The notes under the pieces were generated by a model. The model worked only from the letters and a program-made list of their open reading frames with translations, made no database searches and was not told where the DNA came from. The position numbers and the translations under genes were made by a program. A stretch of 64,000 bases of DNA from Streptomyces diastatochromogenes. GTDB lineage: Bacteria; Actinomycetota; Actinomycetes; Streptomycetales; Streptomycetaceae. Of the stretch, positions 8,221 through 15,972 are shown one piece after another. The DNA is taken from contig JAPTYK010000005.1 of the NCBI GenBank assembly GCA_026913215.1, positions 1 to 64,000 on the forward strand. Reading direction: 5' to 3'. Every line of letters starts with the position of its first letter. Positions within the stretch are counted from its first letter, which is position 1.

Positions 8221-8723
8221 CGGGCGCCGCTCCCCCGCTGCTCGAGGAAGGTCAGGGCCTGGCGGGCGGAGAGGTGGCCGTTGCGGGCGCGGAGCTCTGC
8301 GGTGACGCGCTCGGCCTCCCTGGAGTGGCCGTGCTCGGCCAGGAGGTCGGCGACGTGCCGTCCGTGGGTGACGTCGCGGTTGTCGACGGCGATCCACACG
8401 AGCCGCAGGACGGTACTGTCGACCGGCGTGTCCCCGGGCTCGGGGGAGGCCGTGACGGCCTGCTTGGCCTTGCGCCGCGGGGCTGGGTCCGGGGCCTTCT
8501 CCCAGGCCGGCTGGGCCCGCTCGACGTGCCCCTCGGCCTTGCCCGCCTCGTAGTTGGCCACGTCGGCCATCCAGTTGCGCCAGAAGGTGACGCGGGCCCG
8601 GGCCTGCGCGGCGGCGCCGTAGGGGCCTTCGTACACGGTCTCGGTGGTGCCGTCGGTGAACGTCTTGACGATGACGGCGCGCCAAACTTCTGCGTCCGGC
8701 TCCATGCCGATGTTGCGGGCCAT
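8217..8723 (-). CDS. Hypothetical protein
   Basis: The 168-residue protein is not recognised. The N-terminus (VWRAVIVKTFTDGTTETVYE) is a beta-hairpin-like strand pair, the middle is a helical region (FWRNWMADVANYEAGKAEGH), and the C-terminal ~50 residues are a helical repeat (ADLLAEHGHSREAERVTAEL). It is part of the minus operon headed by the promoter cassette at 10660, coupled to the next gene by ATGA. Confidence 0.6.
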   Translation of the reverse strand: MARNIGMEPDAEVWRAVIVKTFTDGTTETVYEGPYGAAAQARARVTFWRNWMADVANYEAGKAEGHVERAQPAWEKAPDPAPRRKAKQAVTASPEPGDTPVDSTVLRLVWIAVDNRDVTHGRHVADLLAEHGHSREAERVTAELRARNGHLSARQALTFLEQRGSGAR

Positions 8724-8742
8724 GCGGTCTTCCTCTCGTGGG

Positions 8743-9108
8743 TCAGGTGGTGCGCTGGCGGGCGGAGGCGAGGAGCTTGGCGGCGTCGCGGGCGGCGTCC
8801 TCGAGGTGGGAGAGGACCTCGTCCGGGTCGCCGTCGAGGATCAGGCGGATCGCTTCCTGCCCGGCCTCGCAGCCGCGGTTGTAGTCCTCGCTGTCGCGGT
8901 CGGGGCCCTTGTCGAGCCACTCGCGGATCGCGGGGGCGACGACGGCGAGGTTCCTCTCGGCGCTGCCGTCGAGTCGGTACTTGCCGAGGATCGTGCGGAC
9001 GCTGTCGGTCGCCCAGGCGTAGCCGCGTTCGAAGCGGTCGCCGACGTAGTCCGGCTTCAGTGCCTGGTAGAGGGCGGCGAAGATCTCCTCGGCCGTGAAG
9101 GTGTCCAT
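8743..9108 (-). CDS. Hypothetical helical protein
   Basis: The 121-residue protein is soluble and all-helical by composition (TAEEIFAALYQALKPDYVGD, WATDSVRTILGKYRLDGSAE). There is no motif I can name. It starts at ATG 9108, 3 bases after the preceding gene's stop. Confidence 0.6.
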   Translation of the reverse strand: MDTFTAEEIFAALYQALKPDYVGDRFERGYAWATDSVRTILGKYRLDGSAERNLAVVAPAIREWLDKGPDRDSEDYNRGCEAGQEAIRLILDGDPDEVLSHLEDAARDAAKLLASARQRTT

Positions 9109-9111
9109 GGG

Positions 9112-10009
9112 TCAGCTCCCTGCGTGGGTCGTACGGCGGCCGGTGGTCTGGGGGTGGGCGGCCAGCCATGCCCGCCCGGCGTCGGTGATGCGCACCGGGT
9201 CGGTGCTGCCGTCGCCGACGTCGATCAGACCCGCGCTCTCGAGCGGGTGGAAGGTGCGGTCGTTCACGGTGTACGAGCCGTCCTCCAGGCGCCAGCGGCC
9301 GGCGGGGGCGTGGTGGAAGGTGACGCCGCTGCCGGTGTCGAGGCGGGCGAGGGTGCGCAGCAGGGTGACGGCGGCGGGGCGCAGGGCGGGCGGGGCCGTC
9401 TCCGGGGGCCCGGGCGGCTGGGGACCTGGTGGCCGCGGGGACGTGCGTGGTGGGGATGTCGTCGTCGGGCAGGCCCCAGTGCAGGGCGAGCGCGGCGACG
9501 CCCTGGTCGATGGTCTTGACGCTCCACAGGAAGTCGCCGTCGTCGGTGAGCACCGAGTAGTCGGCGCTGGCGTAGGTGGGCTCCAGGCGCAGCAGGCCGC
9601 CGACCTTGTGGTCGGGGAAGGTCACCTTGCGGGTGAACTCCTCGGCCGGGCCCACCGGTTCGACGACGGCCCGGGTGGGCGGCAGGGCGCAGGTGGCGAC
9701 GACGCCGCAGCGCCCGGCGCGGACGGTGAAGCCGACCGACTCCAGCAGGGCGGTCCACTGGGCGTTCAGCTCGGCGTGCTCTCGGATCCGCTTGGCGGAC
9801 TGGTCGCAGCGGCCGGCGTGGTAGTGCACGGCCACGATGTTCTTGGGGTCGCTGCCGGTGCTCCACATCGGCTGTCCGGGCGCGTCGGCCAGGACGGTCT
9901 TGGCCAGCCGGTAGCGGTAGTGGTGGCGGGTGCCGGGTTCGGGCGGCAGGACGGGCACACCGCCGGTGAGCCCGTCGGGCTGTGTCAAAGTCTCGGTCGC
10001 TTCAGTCAC
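9112..10009 (-). CDS. Hypothetical protein with C-terminal winged-helix-like region (frameshifted)
   Basis: The start GTG 10009 has GAAGGGA five bases upstream. The N-terminal ~190 residues (HHYRYRLAKTVLADAPGQP, GFTVRAGRCGVVATCALPP) are of unknown type. The frame shifts near 9415-9435. The C-terminal ~90 residues then read LRPAAVTLLRTLARLD, FHPLESAGLIDVG and VRITDAGRAWLAAH, which looks like a winged helix with its wing. A DNA-binding role is inferred only from that. Confidence 0.5.
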
Positions 10010-10065
10010 TTGGGTCCCTTCGGAGCGGGGTGGCGGCCCGTTGGCCGCCACCCCGCGCTCGGTCG

Positions 10066-10623
10066 TCAGCTCAGGGGGAAGGCGTCGCAGTACTCGGTGT
10101 CGGGCTGCGGCGGGATGGGCTCCCCCGTGGCGGCGTCCGTGCAGTAGGCGGCGAACGTCTGGGCGCGGTTCAGCGGCGTGATGGCGCCGTGGCCGAGCGA
10201 CCAGGCCCTCACCTCGTCGACCGCGCCGACCTTCGAGGAGCGCACCGTGAGGCCGCTGCGGCCCTGGCACACCCCGGCGGCCAGGGTCAGTAGGAAGCGC
10301 ACGGTGTCCTCGGCGCTCGCCGCGAGGGCGCCGCAGACCCTGGCGAGGTGGAGGGGGGCGGCGAGGACGTCGTCGCCGTCCTCGAAGGTGCACACGATGT
10401 GGTGCCGGTCCCCCGTGAGGGCGTCGGTCAGGGCCGCCAGGATGTGGTCGGCCACCGCGAGCGCCGTCCAGCCCACGGACTCGGAGCAGCAGGCGCAGGT
10501 GCCCGCCGAGTTGAGGACGGTGACGGCCAGGTTCGTCGTCCGGTCGCGGTCGTCGAGTGTGCCGGTGATCAGGTGCTCGAGGAGCGCGGTCTCGGCGAGG
10601 TCTCGGGCGGTGAGGGTGGGCAT
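10066..10623 (-). CDS. Hypothetical protein, first gene of a cassette-driven operon
   Basis: The 185-residue protein has a CACC cluster (NSAGTCACCSESVGW, ~residues 40-55) and several helical blocks (ALAVADHILAALTDAL, RFLLTLAAGVCQGR). No family is recognised. The start ATG 10623 lies ~37 bases from the cassette -10 box at 10660-10665. The genes at 10009, 9108, 8723, 8220 and 7778 follow with short gaps or overlaps. Confidence 0.65.
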   Translation of the reverse strand: MPTLTARDLAETALLEHLITGTLDDRDRTTNLAVTVLNSAGTCACCSESVGWTALAVADHILAALTDALTGDRHHIVCTFEDGDDVLAAPLHLARVCGALAASAEDTVRFLLTLAAGVCQGRSGLTVRSSKVGAVDEVRAWSLGHGAITPLNRAQTFAAYCTDAATGEPIPPQPDTEYCDAFPLS

Positions 10624-10659
10624 GCGGACTCCAGGGTGGGAGCTGGTCGGAACAGGCAG

Positions 10660-10696
10660 AACATAGCTTGAAACCCAATACGTAAGCAACGGGCTT
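10660..10696 (-). promoter_or_regulatory. Shared promoter/operator cassette, copy 1
   Basis: AAACCCAATACGTAAGCAA (plus strand) closes with CGGGCTT. On the minus strand it gives -35 TTGCTT (10684-10689) and -10 TATGTT (10660-10665) separated by 18 bases. It heads the six-gene minus operon 10623 to 7184. Confidence 0.7.
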
Positions 10697-10718
10697 GGAT
10701 GGTGGGTGCGGGCAGCGT

Positions 10719-11012
10719 TCAGGCCGCTGGAGCGGTGCGGCGGACGGGGGTGAACAGGCGGCGCAGCCTGCGCTTGCCGCGGCGGAAGTCGTCGCCGCCT
10801 CCGCCGTTCCACCAGGCCCAGGCGAGGGCGGCGGCCTGGACGGCGAAGAGGCAGGCGACCAGGGTGTGGTGCTCGCGGACGGAGTCGGCCGCGCCGAGGA
10901 TGGACGACACGGACAGCAGGCCGTTGGCGCGGTGCCCGGTTAGGTGGCCGGTGAGCAGGCCGGCGTAGGCGGAGGCCATGACGCCGAGGCCCAGCGCGAT
11001 CAGCACGCTCAC
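10719..11012 (-). CDS. Small membrane protein
   Basis: The 97-residue product starts at GTG 11012, which overlaps the upstream stop (GTGA). Two hydrophobic segments are visible, residues ~3-25 (SVLIALGLGVMASAYAGLL) and ~52-70 (LVACLFAVQAAALAWAWW). A basic C-terminal tail (RRGKRRLRRLF) should be cytoplasmic. The function is unknown. It is the last gene of the four-gene operon headed by the cassette at 12157. Confidence 0.6.
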   Translation of the reverse strand: MSVLIALGLGVMASAYAGLLTGHLTGHRANGLLSVSSILGAADSVREHHTLVACLFAVQAAALAWAWWNGGGGDDFRRGKRRLRRLFTPVRRTAPAA

Positions 11013-11320
11013 TGCGCACCGCCGTCCGTGCCGGTCGGGCTCGGCGTGTTCCGGAGGGCGGCGTCCAGGGCGTGCTCGGCGCGCAGGGCGCGCTTGTGCA
11101 TCGCGTTGTAGATGATCCAGTGGACGGGCTCGCCGTAGCCCTCGAAGCTGGGGTCGGCGATCTGGTTGGCGGCCACCATCTCCAGGCCGGCCTCCAGGGC
11201 GGCGTCGGCGATCGTGTCGGCGACCTGGGGGTCGACGTGCTGCCCGAGCAGGTCGCGCAGCACGGTGCGGGCCTTCTCGCGGGCGGCGGCGTAGGCGGAG
11301 GGGTGCTTGTCGGGGGTCAT
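11009..11320 (-). CDS. Hypothetical helical protein
   Basis: The start is taken as ATG 11320, which overlaps the preceding stop, rather than the upstream in-frame start at 11407. The 103-residue product is helical (AAREKARTVLRDLLGQHVDP, VADTIADAALEAGLEMVAAN) with one aromatic segment (EPVHWIIYNAMHKRAL). No family is recognised. Confidence 0.6.
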   Translation of the reverse strand: MTPDKHPSAYAAAREKARTVLRDLLGQHVDPQVADTIADAALEAGLEMVAANQIADPSFEGYGEPVHWIIYNAMHKRALRAEHALDAALRNTPSPTGTDGGAQ

Positions 11321-11645
11321 GAGGAAGGTCCTGTCCTGGTGAGGTGGGGGCCGATGCGGGTGTCGATGAGGGCGCGCTGGTGGTCGGTGAGCTGGCAGGC
11401 CGGGCACAGCGGCGGTCTCCCGCCGCTGGGGTCGGCGGCGGGGCCTTCCAGGTGGCGACGCGGCGGCAGCGGCCCGGGGCGGTGGGGTACCAGCGGTCTG
11501 TGCGGCACTCCTCCCAGAGGCTGTCGGGGTGGCCGGGGTGGTAGGTGATGGTCCAGTCGGCCGCGAGGGTGTGCAGGAGGGTGCCGCCGTCGTAGCGGCT
11601 CAGGCCGTAGCCGTACGGCGCGGGCTGAAGGGTCCGGGCGGGCAC
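11317..11645 (-). CDS. Hypothetical protein with Cys pairs (frameshifted)
   Basis: The start is GTG 11645, with AAGGAG five bases upstream. It reads MPARTLQPAPYGYGLSRYDG and ADWTITYHPGHPDSLWEEC up to about 11440, then shifts and continues RPPLCPACQLTDHQRALIDT to the stop at 11317. A C-R-T-D...C pair and a CPAC pair suggest a small zinc-binding fold. The function is unknown. Confidence 0.5.
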
Positions 11646-11648
11646 CGT

Positions 11649-12126
11649 CACTCCTTCGTGCGGATCGGGATCAGGCGGTGCTCGTAGTCGGGGCCGCTCT
11701 CGCCGCCGTTCTGCGCGGAGGCGACCTGGCCGACGTGGCCCTCGCAGGCGTGGTCGGGCACGCCCTGCCCGCCGGGGCGCTCCAGCCGGAAGTCGGCGAG
11801 CCGGGTGCAGTTGCGGGTGGCCCGGTGGGTGGTGCCGTCGCACAGCGGCCGACCGAGGTGGTCGACCGTGACGGCGGCGGGCGGCGGCGGGGCCCGCCCT
11901 CGGCGGCGGTCTCCGGGGCCCCGCGATGGCGAGCGCGCTCACCGCGGGGCCCCGTCGCCTCCAGAACGAGGCGGCGCAGTGCGGCCTTGCCCTGGAAGCG
12001 GACGCGGCGGTGGAGGTACTTCTTGCCGCCGTCGAACCCGATCTCGTCGGTGTAGCGGTGGAAGCCGGTGGAGCGGTTTCCGAGGCTGACGCCCGGGCTG
12101 CGGGGCTTGCGGCGGGAGCGGGGCAT
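11649..12126 (-). CDS. Hypothetical protein, first gene of a cassette operon (frameshifted)
   Basis: It starts at ATG 12126 with a strongly basic N-terminus (MPRSRRKPRSPGVSLGNRS, YLHRRVRFQGKAALRRLVLE) that could bind nucleic acid. After a shift near 11880-11900 in a GC run it continues VDHLGRPLCDGTTHRATRNC and ends EHRLIPIRTKE. The family is unknown. It lies ~30 bases downstream of the cassette -10 box. Confidence 0.5.
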
Positions 12127-12156
12127 GCGCGTCTCCTTCGTGGTGGGTACGGGTCG

Positions 12157-12194
12157 ACACTAGCTCTAAACCCAATACGTAAGCAACGGGCTTA
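12157..12194 (-). promoter_or_regulatory. Shared promoter/operator cassette, copy 2
   Basis: AAACCCAATACGTAAGCAA with a right flank CGGGCTT. Minus strand -35 TTGCTT (12181-12186), 18-base spacer, -10 TAGTGT (12157-12162). It heads the minus operon 12126, 11645, 11320, 11012. Confidence 0.7.
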
Positions 12195-12313
12195 GAGGGG
12201 TGGGCGGGCGGGCCGCTGGTGAGGATTCGGGGTGGGTGTCCGGGCGGGACTTGCCGCCGGTGCGGGCGCGGTGGAGCATCGGCCCACCGACCTTTTGACC
12301 AGGGGGAGTTGCC

Positions 12314-12765
12314 GTGCTGATCCTGTTCGCCCTGCTGTTGGCAGCCGTGGTGGCCGTCCTGCTGATGTACGTGGCCCAGCGCCGCGAGCACCACCGGGAC
12401 TCCATGCGGGCAGCGGTGCTGGGGCGCAGGTCGAGCTGCTGAAGGCGGCGGCCACCTCGCCGGATGCCGCGCGGGCCGCCGTGGCCGGGCGTCTGCCCGC
12501 CGACGCGGGGCCGGGCGAGGTGAGCGCGCATCTCTTCTGGGACGCCCAGCTGACGGCGTGGGAGCTGCTGTGGCGCATCGGCGCCGCCTCCGAGCACCAG
12601 GTGCGCGCGCACGCCGCGGCGATGCTGGCCGGCGCGGAGGGGCGCGACTACTGGGAGCGGGCCCGCGCGGGGCGGGCGGCGGTGGCGGGCGAGGACGCCA
12701 AGCTGCGCGCGTTCAACGCCGTCTTCGACGCCGCGCGGACGCCGGCCGTCCCGGCCTCGGGCTGA
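12314..12765 (+). CDS. Single-span membrane-anchored protein (frameshifted)
   Basis: The start GTG 12314 follows AGGGGGAG by 5-6 bases. Residues 1-20 are a membrane anchor (LILFALLLAAVVAVLLMYV) followed by QRREHHRDSMRAAV. Near 12415 the frame shifts, and the cytoplasmic helical part continues AQVELLKAAATSPDAARAAV to 12765. The family is unknown. A perfect bidirectional hairpin terminates it at 12794-12823. Confidence 0.55.
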
Positions 12766-12793
12766 TCACCGGCGCGAGCGCCGAGCACAGGGG

Positions 12794-12823
12794 AAGGGCC
12801 TGCCGCTTCAGCGGCAGGCCCTT
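12794..12823. terminator. Strong bidirectional terminator hairpin
   Basis: AAGGGCCTGCCGC (12794-12806) and its exact complement GCGGCAGGCCCTT (12811-12823) flank a TTCA loop: a 13-bp perfect stem. It serves both the plus gene ending at 12765 and the minus tRNA-like unit entering from 12829. Confidence 0.8.
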
Positions 12824-12828
12824 CGTCG

Positions 12829-12912
12829 AACGGCTCCGGGACTCGAACCCGGCCCCCTCCCCATAGCCCCTCTCCGGGGCCTCCGGTTGCGGATCTGCTC
12901 ATGATGCCGTGC
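12829..12912 (-). tRNA. tRNA-like sequence B (only the T-arm is convincing)
   Basis: On the minus strand a canonical T-arm is visible: stem CCGGG/CCCGG (12848-12852 with 12836-12840) around the loop TTCGAGT. An upstream GCACGGC segment can pair imperfectly with the 3' GCCGTTC. No standard D-arm or anticodon arm with U33 can be drawn, and no CCA is encoded. It is either a decayed tRNA or a tRNA mimic. It sits between tRNA-like sequence A and the terminator. Confidence 0.35.
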
Positions 12913-12964
12913 ACCGTCACCCGTCGGCGTCGGCTCCAGCCGGTCGGCGCGCGTTCCGACCGCG

Positions 12965-13027
12965 TGGGAGTGGAAGGAATCGAACCTCCCTCGTGGCCGT
13001 GTACGCGGCCCGGTTCTCCGAACTCCC
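12965..13027 (-). tRNA. tRNA-like sequence A, short and non-canonical
   Basis: On the minus strand the acceptor stem GGGAGTT/CACTCCC pairs at 6 of 7 positions, followed by a discriminator A. The T-arm GGAGG-TTCGATT-CCTTC is complete with one wobble pair. The middle is a perfect hairpin GGCCG-CGTACA-CGGCC, with a 6-nt instead of 7-nt loop, and the D-arm is reduced to ~10 bases. Total length is ~63 nt, too short for a normal tRNA, so the isotype cannot be assigned. Confidence 0.4.
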
Positions 13028-13064
13028 TTGCCCAGGCCCGCTGGTGCGGTCCCCGGCGACTCCG

Positions 13065-13085
13065 ACTATACAACGCGCCGTTGTA
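13065..13085 (-). promoter_or_regulatory. TACAACG-N3-CGTTGTA operator with -10 box, copy 3, before the tRNA-like unit
   Basis: TACAACG (13069-13075) and CGTTGTA (13079-13085) form the same inverted repeat as at 5413 and 7095. The minus-strand TATAGT -10 box (complement of 13065-13070) lies ~38 bases before tRNA-like sequence A. Confidence 0.6.
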
Positions 13086-13100
13086 GGGAGTCCAGGGGTG

Positions 13101-13726
13101 TCAGGGGCGCCGCCGGGGCGAGGCCAGCCAGGCCGGGGCGTCCAGCACCGGGCCGTCGTGCAGCGGGGTGTAGGCGCCCTCCGCGGTGACCGACCCGGCG
13201 GCCGGTACGAAGGAGCCGGCGCATCGGACCTTGACGTGCCAGGTGGGCACGGGCGCGGTCGGCGGGCACTGCGGAGGGTGGGTGAAGTAGTACTGCATCC
13301 GTCCGCCCGGGCCGCCGACCCCGTAGGTCTCTACCGGCAGGCGCGCCCCGCACTCGTCGAGGAGCACGGCCAGGGCGTCCGCGCCGTCGGTGACGCCGGG
13401 GCGGCGGACCTCGGCGGGCGGCTTCTCGCCCGGGCCGGCGGGCAGGAGGTCCAGGACCCACAGCCCGGAGGCGCATGGGACCAGGCCGACGTTGAACGGG
13501 CCCGAGTCCCAGCAGCGCGCGATCCGCCACGGGTTGGTGGTGGCCCGGGTGGCCCAGTCCCGTACGGCGGGTTCGGTGGTGCCCGGGCGCAGCGGGAAGA
13601 CGTGCCAGCCTCGGCCGGCGAGGCTGAGCGCCGCCGCCCGCAGCCTGCTCTGCTGCGCCGCTCCCCGGCCGCCGCGGCCGGGTCAGCCTGCGGCGGCCGG
13701 GAGGCGCTGCGCGGTGGGCTCGCCAT
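13101..13726 (-). CDS. Bifunctional DNA primase/polymerase (prim-pol) N-terminal domain protein (frameshifted)
   Basis: Starting at ATG 13726, the sequence reads a Pro/Ala leader, shifts near 13650, then gives the family pattern LSLAGRGWHVFPLRPGT, VRDWATRATTNPWRIARCW, FNVGLVPCASGLWVLDL, TDGADALAVLLDE and a C-terminal VAAG-type turn (SFVPAAGSVTAEGAYTPLHD). This is the AEP prim-pol N-terminal domain found alone in many Streptomyces proteins. The usual catalytic DxD is not clear (VLDLLP here), so activity is uncertain. It ends the operon begun at 16576. Confidence 0.6.
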
Positions 13727-14846
13727 GGTCGTCCGTCCTCCGGTCGTAAAGGTGGTGTGCGGCGGTCAGGCCGGGGCTGCGCGGCGAACAGGCCCTCGTC
13801 GGCCAGCGAGCAGCCGTCGCATCCTGCGCCGAGGGGCGGCAGGGTGCCCGGGCCGGTTCCGGGGCGCGGCTTGCGTTTCGGGGGCGGGTCAGCGCGGTAC
13901 GGACGGCGGTGAGGAGGGCGTCGAAGTCCGGGTTGTCGTCGTCCAGGACCACGCCGGGATCGGGGGCGCCGGGCCGGGCGGCCTCCTCGATGAGCGCCGT
14001 GATGGAGGTGTTCGGGTTGAAGGGGATGCCGCGGACGTACTCGACCTCGGCGTACAGGGCGGCCAGCCGGGGCCGGCGGGCGACGGCGAGCAGGAGGTCG
14101 CGGTGGTTGCTGAACACGCAGGCCGAGCAGCTGCACCGGGTGCTTCCGGCCCAGTCCCCCGCGCCGGGTACGGAGTCGTAGGCCCAGTGGTGCGGCCAGC
14201 CTCCGGCATCGGTCCACTCCTTGACGAAGGCGGTGGTCTCGGCGTGGGTGGGCAGCCACTCGTCGACGATGCGGTGGGTGTTCTCGGTGGTGCGGATCAG
14301 CGGCGGGCGCTTGCGGCGGTCCGGGCTCTCGTCGGCGCGCAGGCCCAGTACGTTGAGCATCCGGGCGGGGCGGCCGTGCGCCTTCATGAACTCGCGGACC
14401 ATGTGGCTGAAGGCGCCGTAGATGAGCTTGGTCTTCCAGTCGCCGGTGCAGAACCGGGCCCGGCCCAGCCACGGCCAGTCACCGCGCTCGGCGATGAAGG
14501 TCAGCAGGTCGTACGGGACGCCGGCGCGGGAGCGTCGCAGCTCCAGGTGGCGCTCGGGCGGTACGCCCAGGAGGCGGGAGTGCTCGGCGGCGAGTTCGCC
14601 GACGCTGGGGTAGCGCACCCCGCCCACCGTGCAGGCCGGCCACTCCATCGGCCCCAGAGACGCGTGCACGGTCCACAGCCGGTCCTCGACTCCGGCCTGC
14701 ACGGCGGCATCCCGGGCTTTCACGGCGGCCCGCAGACCGTCCTTGCCGCCCGACAGGTTCAGGATCAGGAAGTCCTGCTCCGCCACCAGCTCCACCGCGT
14801 CGAGGGCGGCGGAGCCGGTGGCGAACAGGCCGAGCTGGGTGCTCAC
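13683..14846 (-). CDS. PAPS-reductase-like PP-loop ATPase (C-terminal frameshift)
   Basis: The start GTG 14846 overlaps the preceding stop (GTGA). Residues ~27-40 carry the PP-loop LNLSGGKDGLRAA; families of this type usually have SGGKDS. Downstream are LLTFIAERGDWPWLGRARFC, KTKLIYGAFSHMVREFMKA and LGLRADESPDRRK, typical of phage and plasmid PAPS-reductase proteins. A CSCSAC cluster (~residue 225) and a CDGCSL motif in the shifted C-terminal frame could hold an Fe-S cluster. The reading past ~13870 alternates between frames. Possible roles are DNA or tRNA thiolation or sulfur transfer; none is shown. Confidence 0.7.
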   Translation of the reverse strand: MSTQLGLFATGSAALDAVELVAEQDFLILNLSGGKDGLRAAVKARDAAVQAGVEDRLWTVHASLGPMEWPACTVGGVRYPSVGELAAEHSRLLGVPPERHLELRRSRAGVPYDLLTFIAERGDWPWLGRARFCTGDWKTKLIYGAFSHMVREFMKAHGRPARMLNVLGLRADESPDRRKRPPLIRTTENTHRIVDEWLPTHAETTAFVKEWTDAGGWPHHWAYDSVPGAGDWAGSTRCSCSACVFSNHRDLLLAVARRPRLAALYAEVEYVRGIPFNPNTSITALIEEAARPGAPDPGVVLDDDNPDFDALLTAVRTALTRPRNASRAPEPARAPCRPSAQDATAARWPTRACSPRSPGLTAAHHLYDRRTDDHGEPTAQRLPAAAG

Positions 14847-15073
14847 GAGGTCTTCGGCGGGTTGAGGCGGATGTCCCAGTCGTCGCCGGGCAGGCCCCTG
14901 AGCCAGCGGGCCAGGCACTCGCGGGCGAACTCGGCGTCCACCCGGTCGTCGTCGCCGATCGCGCCCCAGAACTCGACCAGGTTCCCGGCCTGGTGCATCA
15001 GGGCGCGGGCGACCACGTGCTTCTTCTCGGTCGCGCTGAGCGGCGGCGTGGAGGTCTCGGCGGGGGCGCTCAT
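14843..15073 (-). CDS. Small hypothetical protein
   Basis: The 76-residue protein starts at ATG 15073, overlapping the previous stop and preceded by GGGAGG. It is helical (KKHVVARALMHQAGNLVEFW, DAEFARECLARWLRGLPGDD). Its GTGA overlap with the PP-loop gene suggests coupled translation and possibly a partner role. No family is recognised. Confidence 0.6.
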   Translation of the reverse strand: MSAPAETSTPPLSATEKKHVVARALMHQAGNLVEFWGAIGDDDRVDAEFARECLARWLRGLPGDDWDIRLNPPKTS

Positions 15074-15459
15074 GCCGCGCCCTCCCGGGGGACGTTGAGG
15101 GTGCGGTGGCCTTCCTCGACGTTCCAGGTCAGGTCGGGGAAGAGGCGGTGGATGTGGCCCTGGGCCCAGGGCCAGACCTGGTCCCACGCCTGCTGGGTGG
15201 GCTCGTTGGCGGACTCGTGCCAGCCCTCGGCGCACTGCGCGGTCTGCCGGGCCAGGACCTCCATCACCGTGGCGACGGTGACCTCGTCCGGCAGCGGGTC
15301 GCCGTCGTCGGGGTGGTGGGCGTACGCCTCGAACAGGTGCAGGGCCAGGCTCTCGCCGTCGAGGTGGTGGACGGTGGTGACCTGCAGGACGGTGCCGCGT
15401 CCCTCGGTGTCGGGGACGCTCGCCCCGGTGGCTGGCGCGGGCGTGGTGTTGATGGGCAT
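15070..15459 (-). CDS. Hypothetical protein
   Basis: The 129-residue acidic protein is not recognised. Visible blocks are VLQVTTVHHLDGESLALHLF, EVTVATVMEVLARQTAQ and the tryptophan-rich WDQVWPWAQGHIHRLFPDL. It overlaps the next gene by four bases (ATGA) and belongs to the operon headed by the cassette at 16617. Confidence 0.6.
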   Translation of the reverse strand: MPINTTPAPATGASVPDTEGRGTVLQVTTVHHLDGESLALHLFEAYAHHPDDGDPLPDEVTVATVMEVLARQTAQCAEGWHESANEPTQQAWDQVWPWAQGHIHRLFPDLTWNVEEGHRTLNVPREGAA

Positions 15460-15468
15460 CGGCTTCCT

Positions 15469-15972
15469 TCAGTTCGTCGGGCAGGTGAGGGTCTCGCCGG
15501 GGCGCAGGGGGCGGCCGGTCTCCAGCAGGTGCTGGACCGAGGCGGGCGAGGTCCAGTCGTAGGCGTCGTCGTCGGCGAGGGCGGGATCGCAGCCGCAGGC
15601 GCACTGGTAGCGGGCGACCAGCAGCAGGTCGGTGGCGCGGAAGATGGTGCAGCCGTCCCACGGGAACCCGTCGTTGAGCTTCACCAGGGGGCCGTCGGCG
15701 ACCGTCCAGGCGCAGCCCTGGCAGCACAGGCAGCCGCAGTCGGGCTCGACCGGCGAGGGCGCGGCCCAGTACGGGTCGGTGAAGTGCTCGGCCTGCACCA
15801 GGCCGGTGGCGGCCCGGTCGAAGTCGGGGAAGTCCGCCAGGAGCAGGTCGCCGCGCTGGACCTCGTCGGCCCGGATGACGCGGGCGCGCTCGAGGTCGTC
15901 GGGCCGGACGAGGTCGTACGGGCCGCCGGTGGGCCGGGCCGGGATGAAGACCCGGTACGGGATGCCGATCAC
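15469..15972 (-). CDS. Hypothetical Cys-rich protein
   Basis: The 167-residue protein contains two Cys clusters, CGCLCCQGC (~residue 82) and CACGCD (~residue 127), that look like a bipartite zinc-binding site. Surrounding strands (RRGDLLLADFP-like, LLLVARYQ) are beta-rich. The family is unknown. The start overlaps the previous stop (ATGA). Confidence 0.6.
   Translation of the reverse strand: MIGIPYRVFIPARPTGGPYDLVRPDDLERARVIRADEVQRGDLLLADFPDFDRAATGLVQAEHFTDPYWAAPSPVEPDCGCLCCQGCAWTVADGPLVKLNDGFPWDGCTIFRATDLLLVARYQCACGCDPALADDDAYDWTSPASVQHLLETGRPLRPGETLTCPTN

Noticed and set aside
12909..15098. Very long plus-strand open frame opposite the PP-loop/prim-pol operon
   Set aside because: Its translation is Gly/Arg/Val-rich with no family signal, while the minus strand encodes recognisable PP-loop and prim-pol sequence with overlapping starts and stops. 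Long antisense frames are expected at this GC content.
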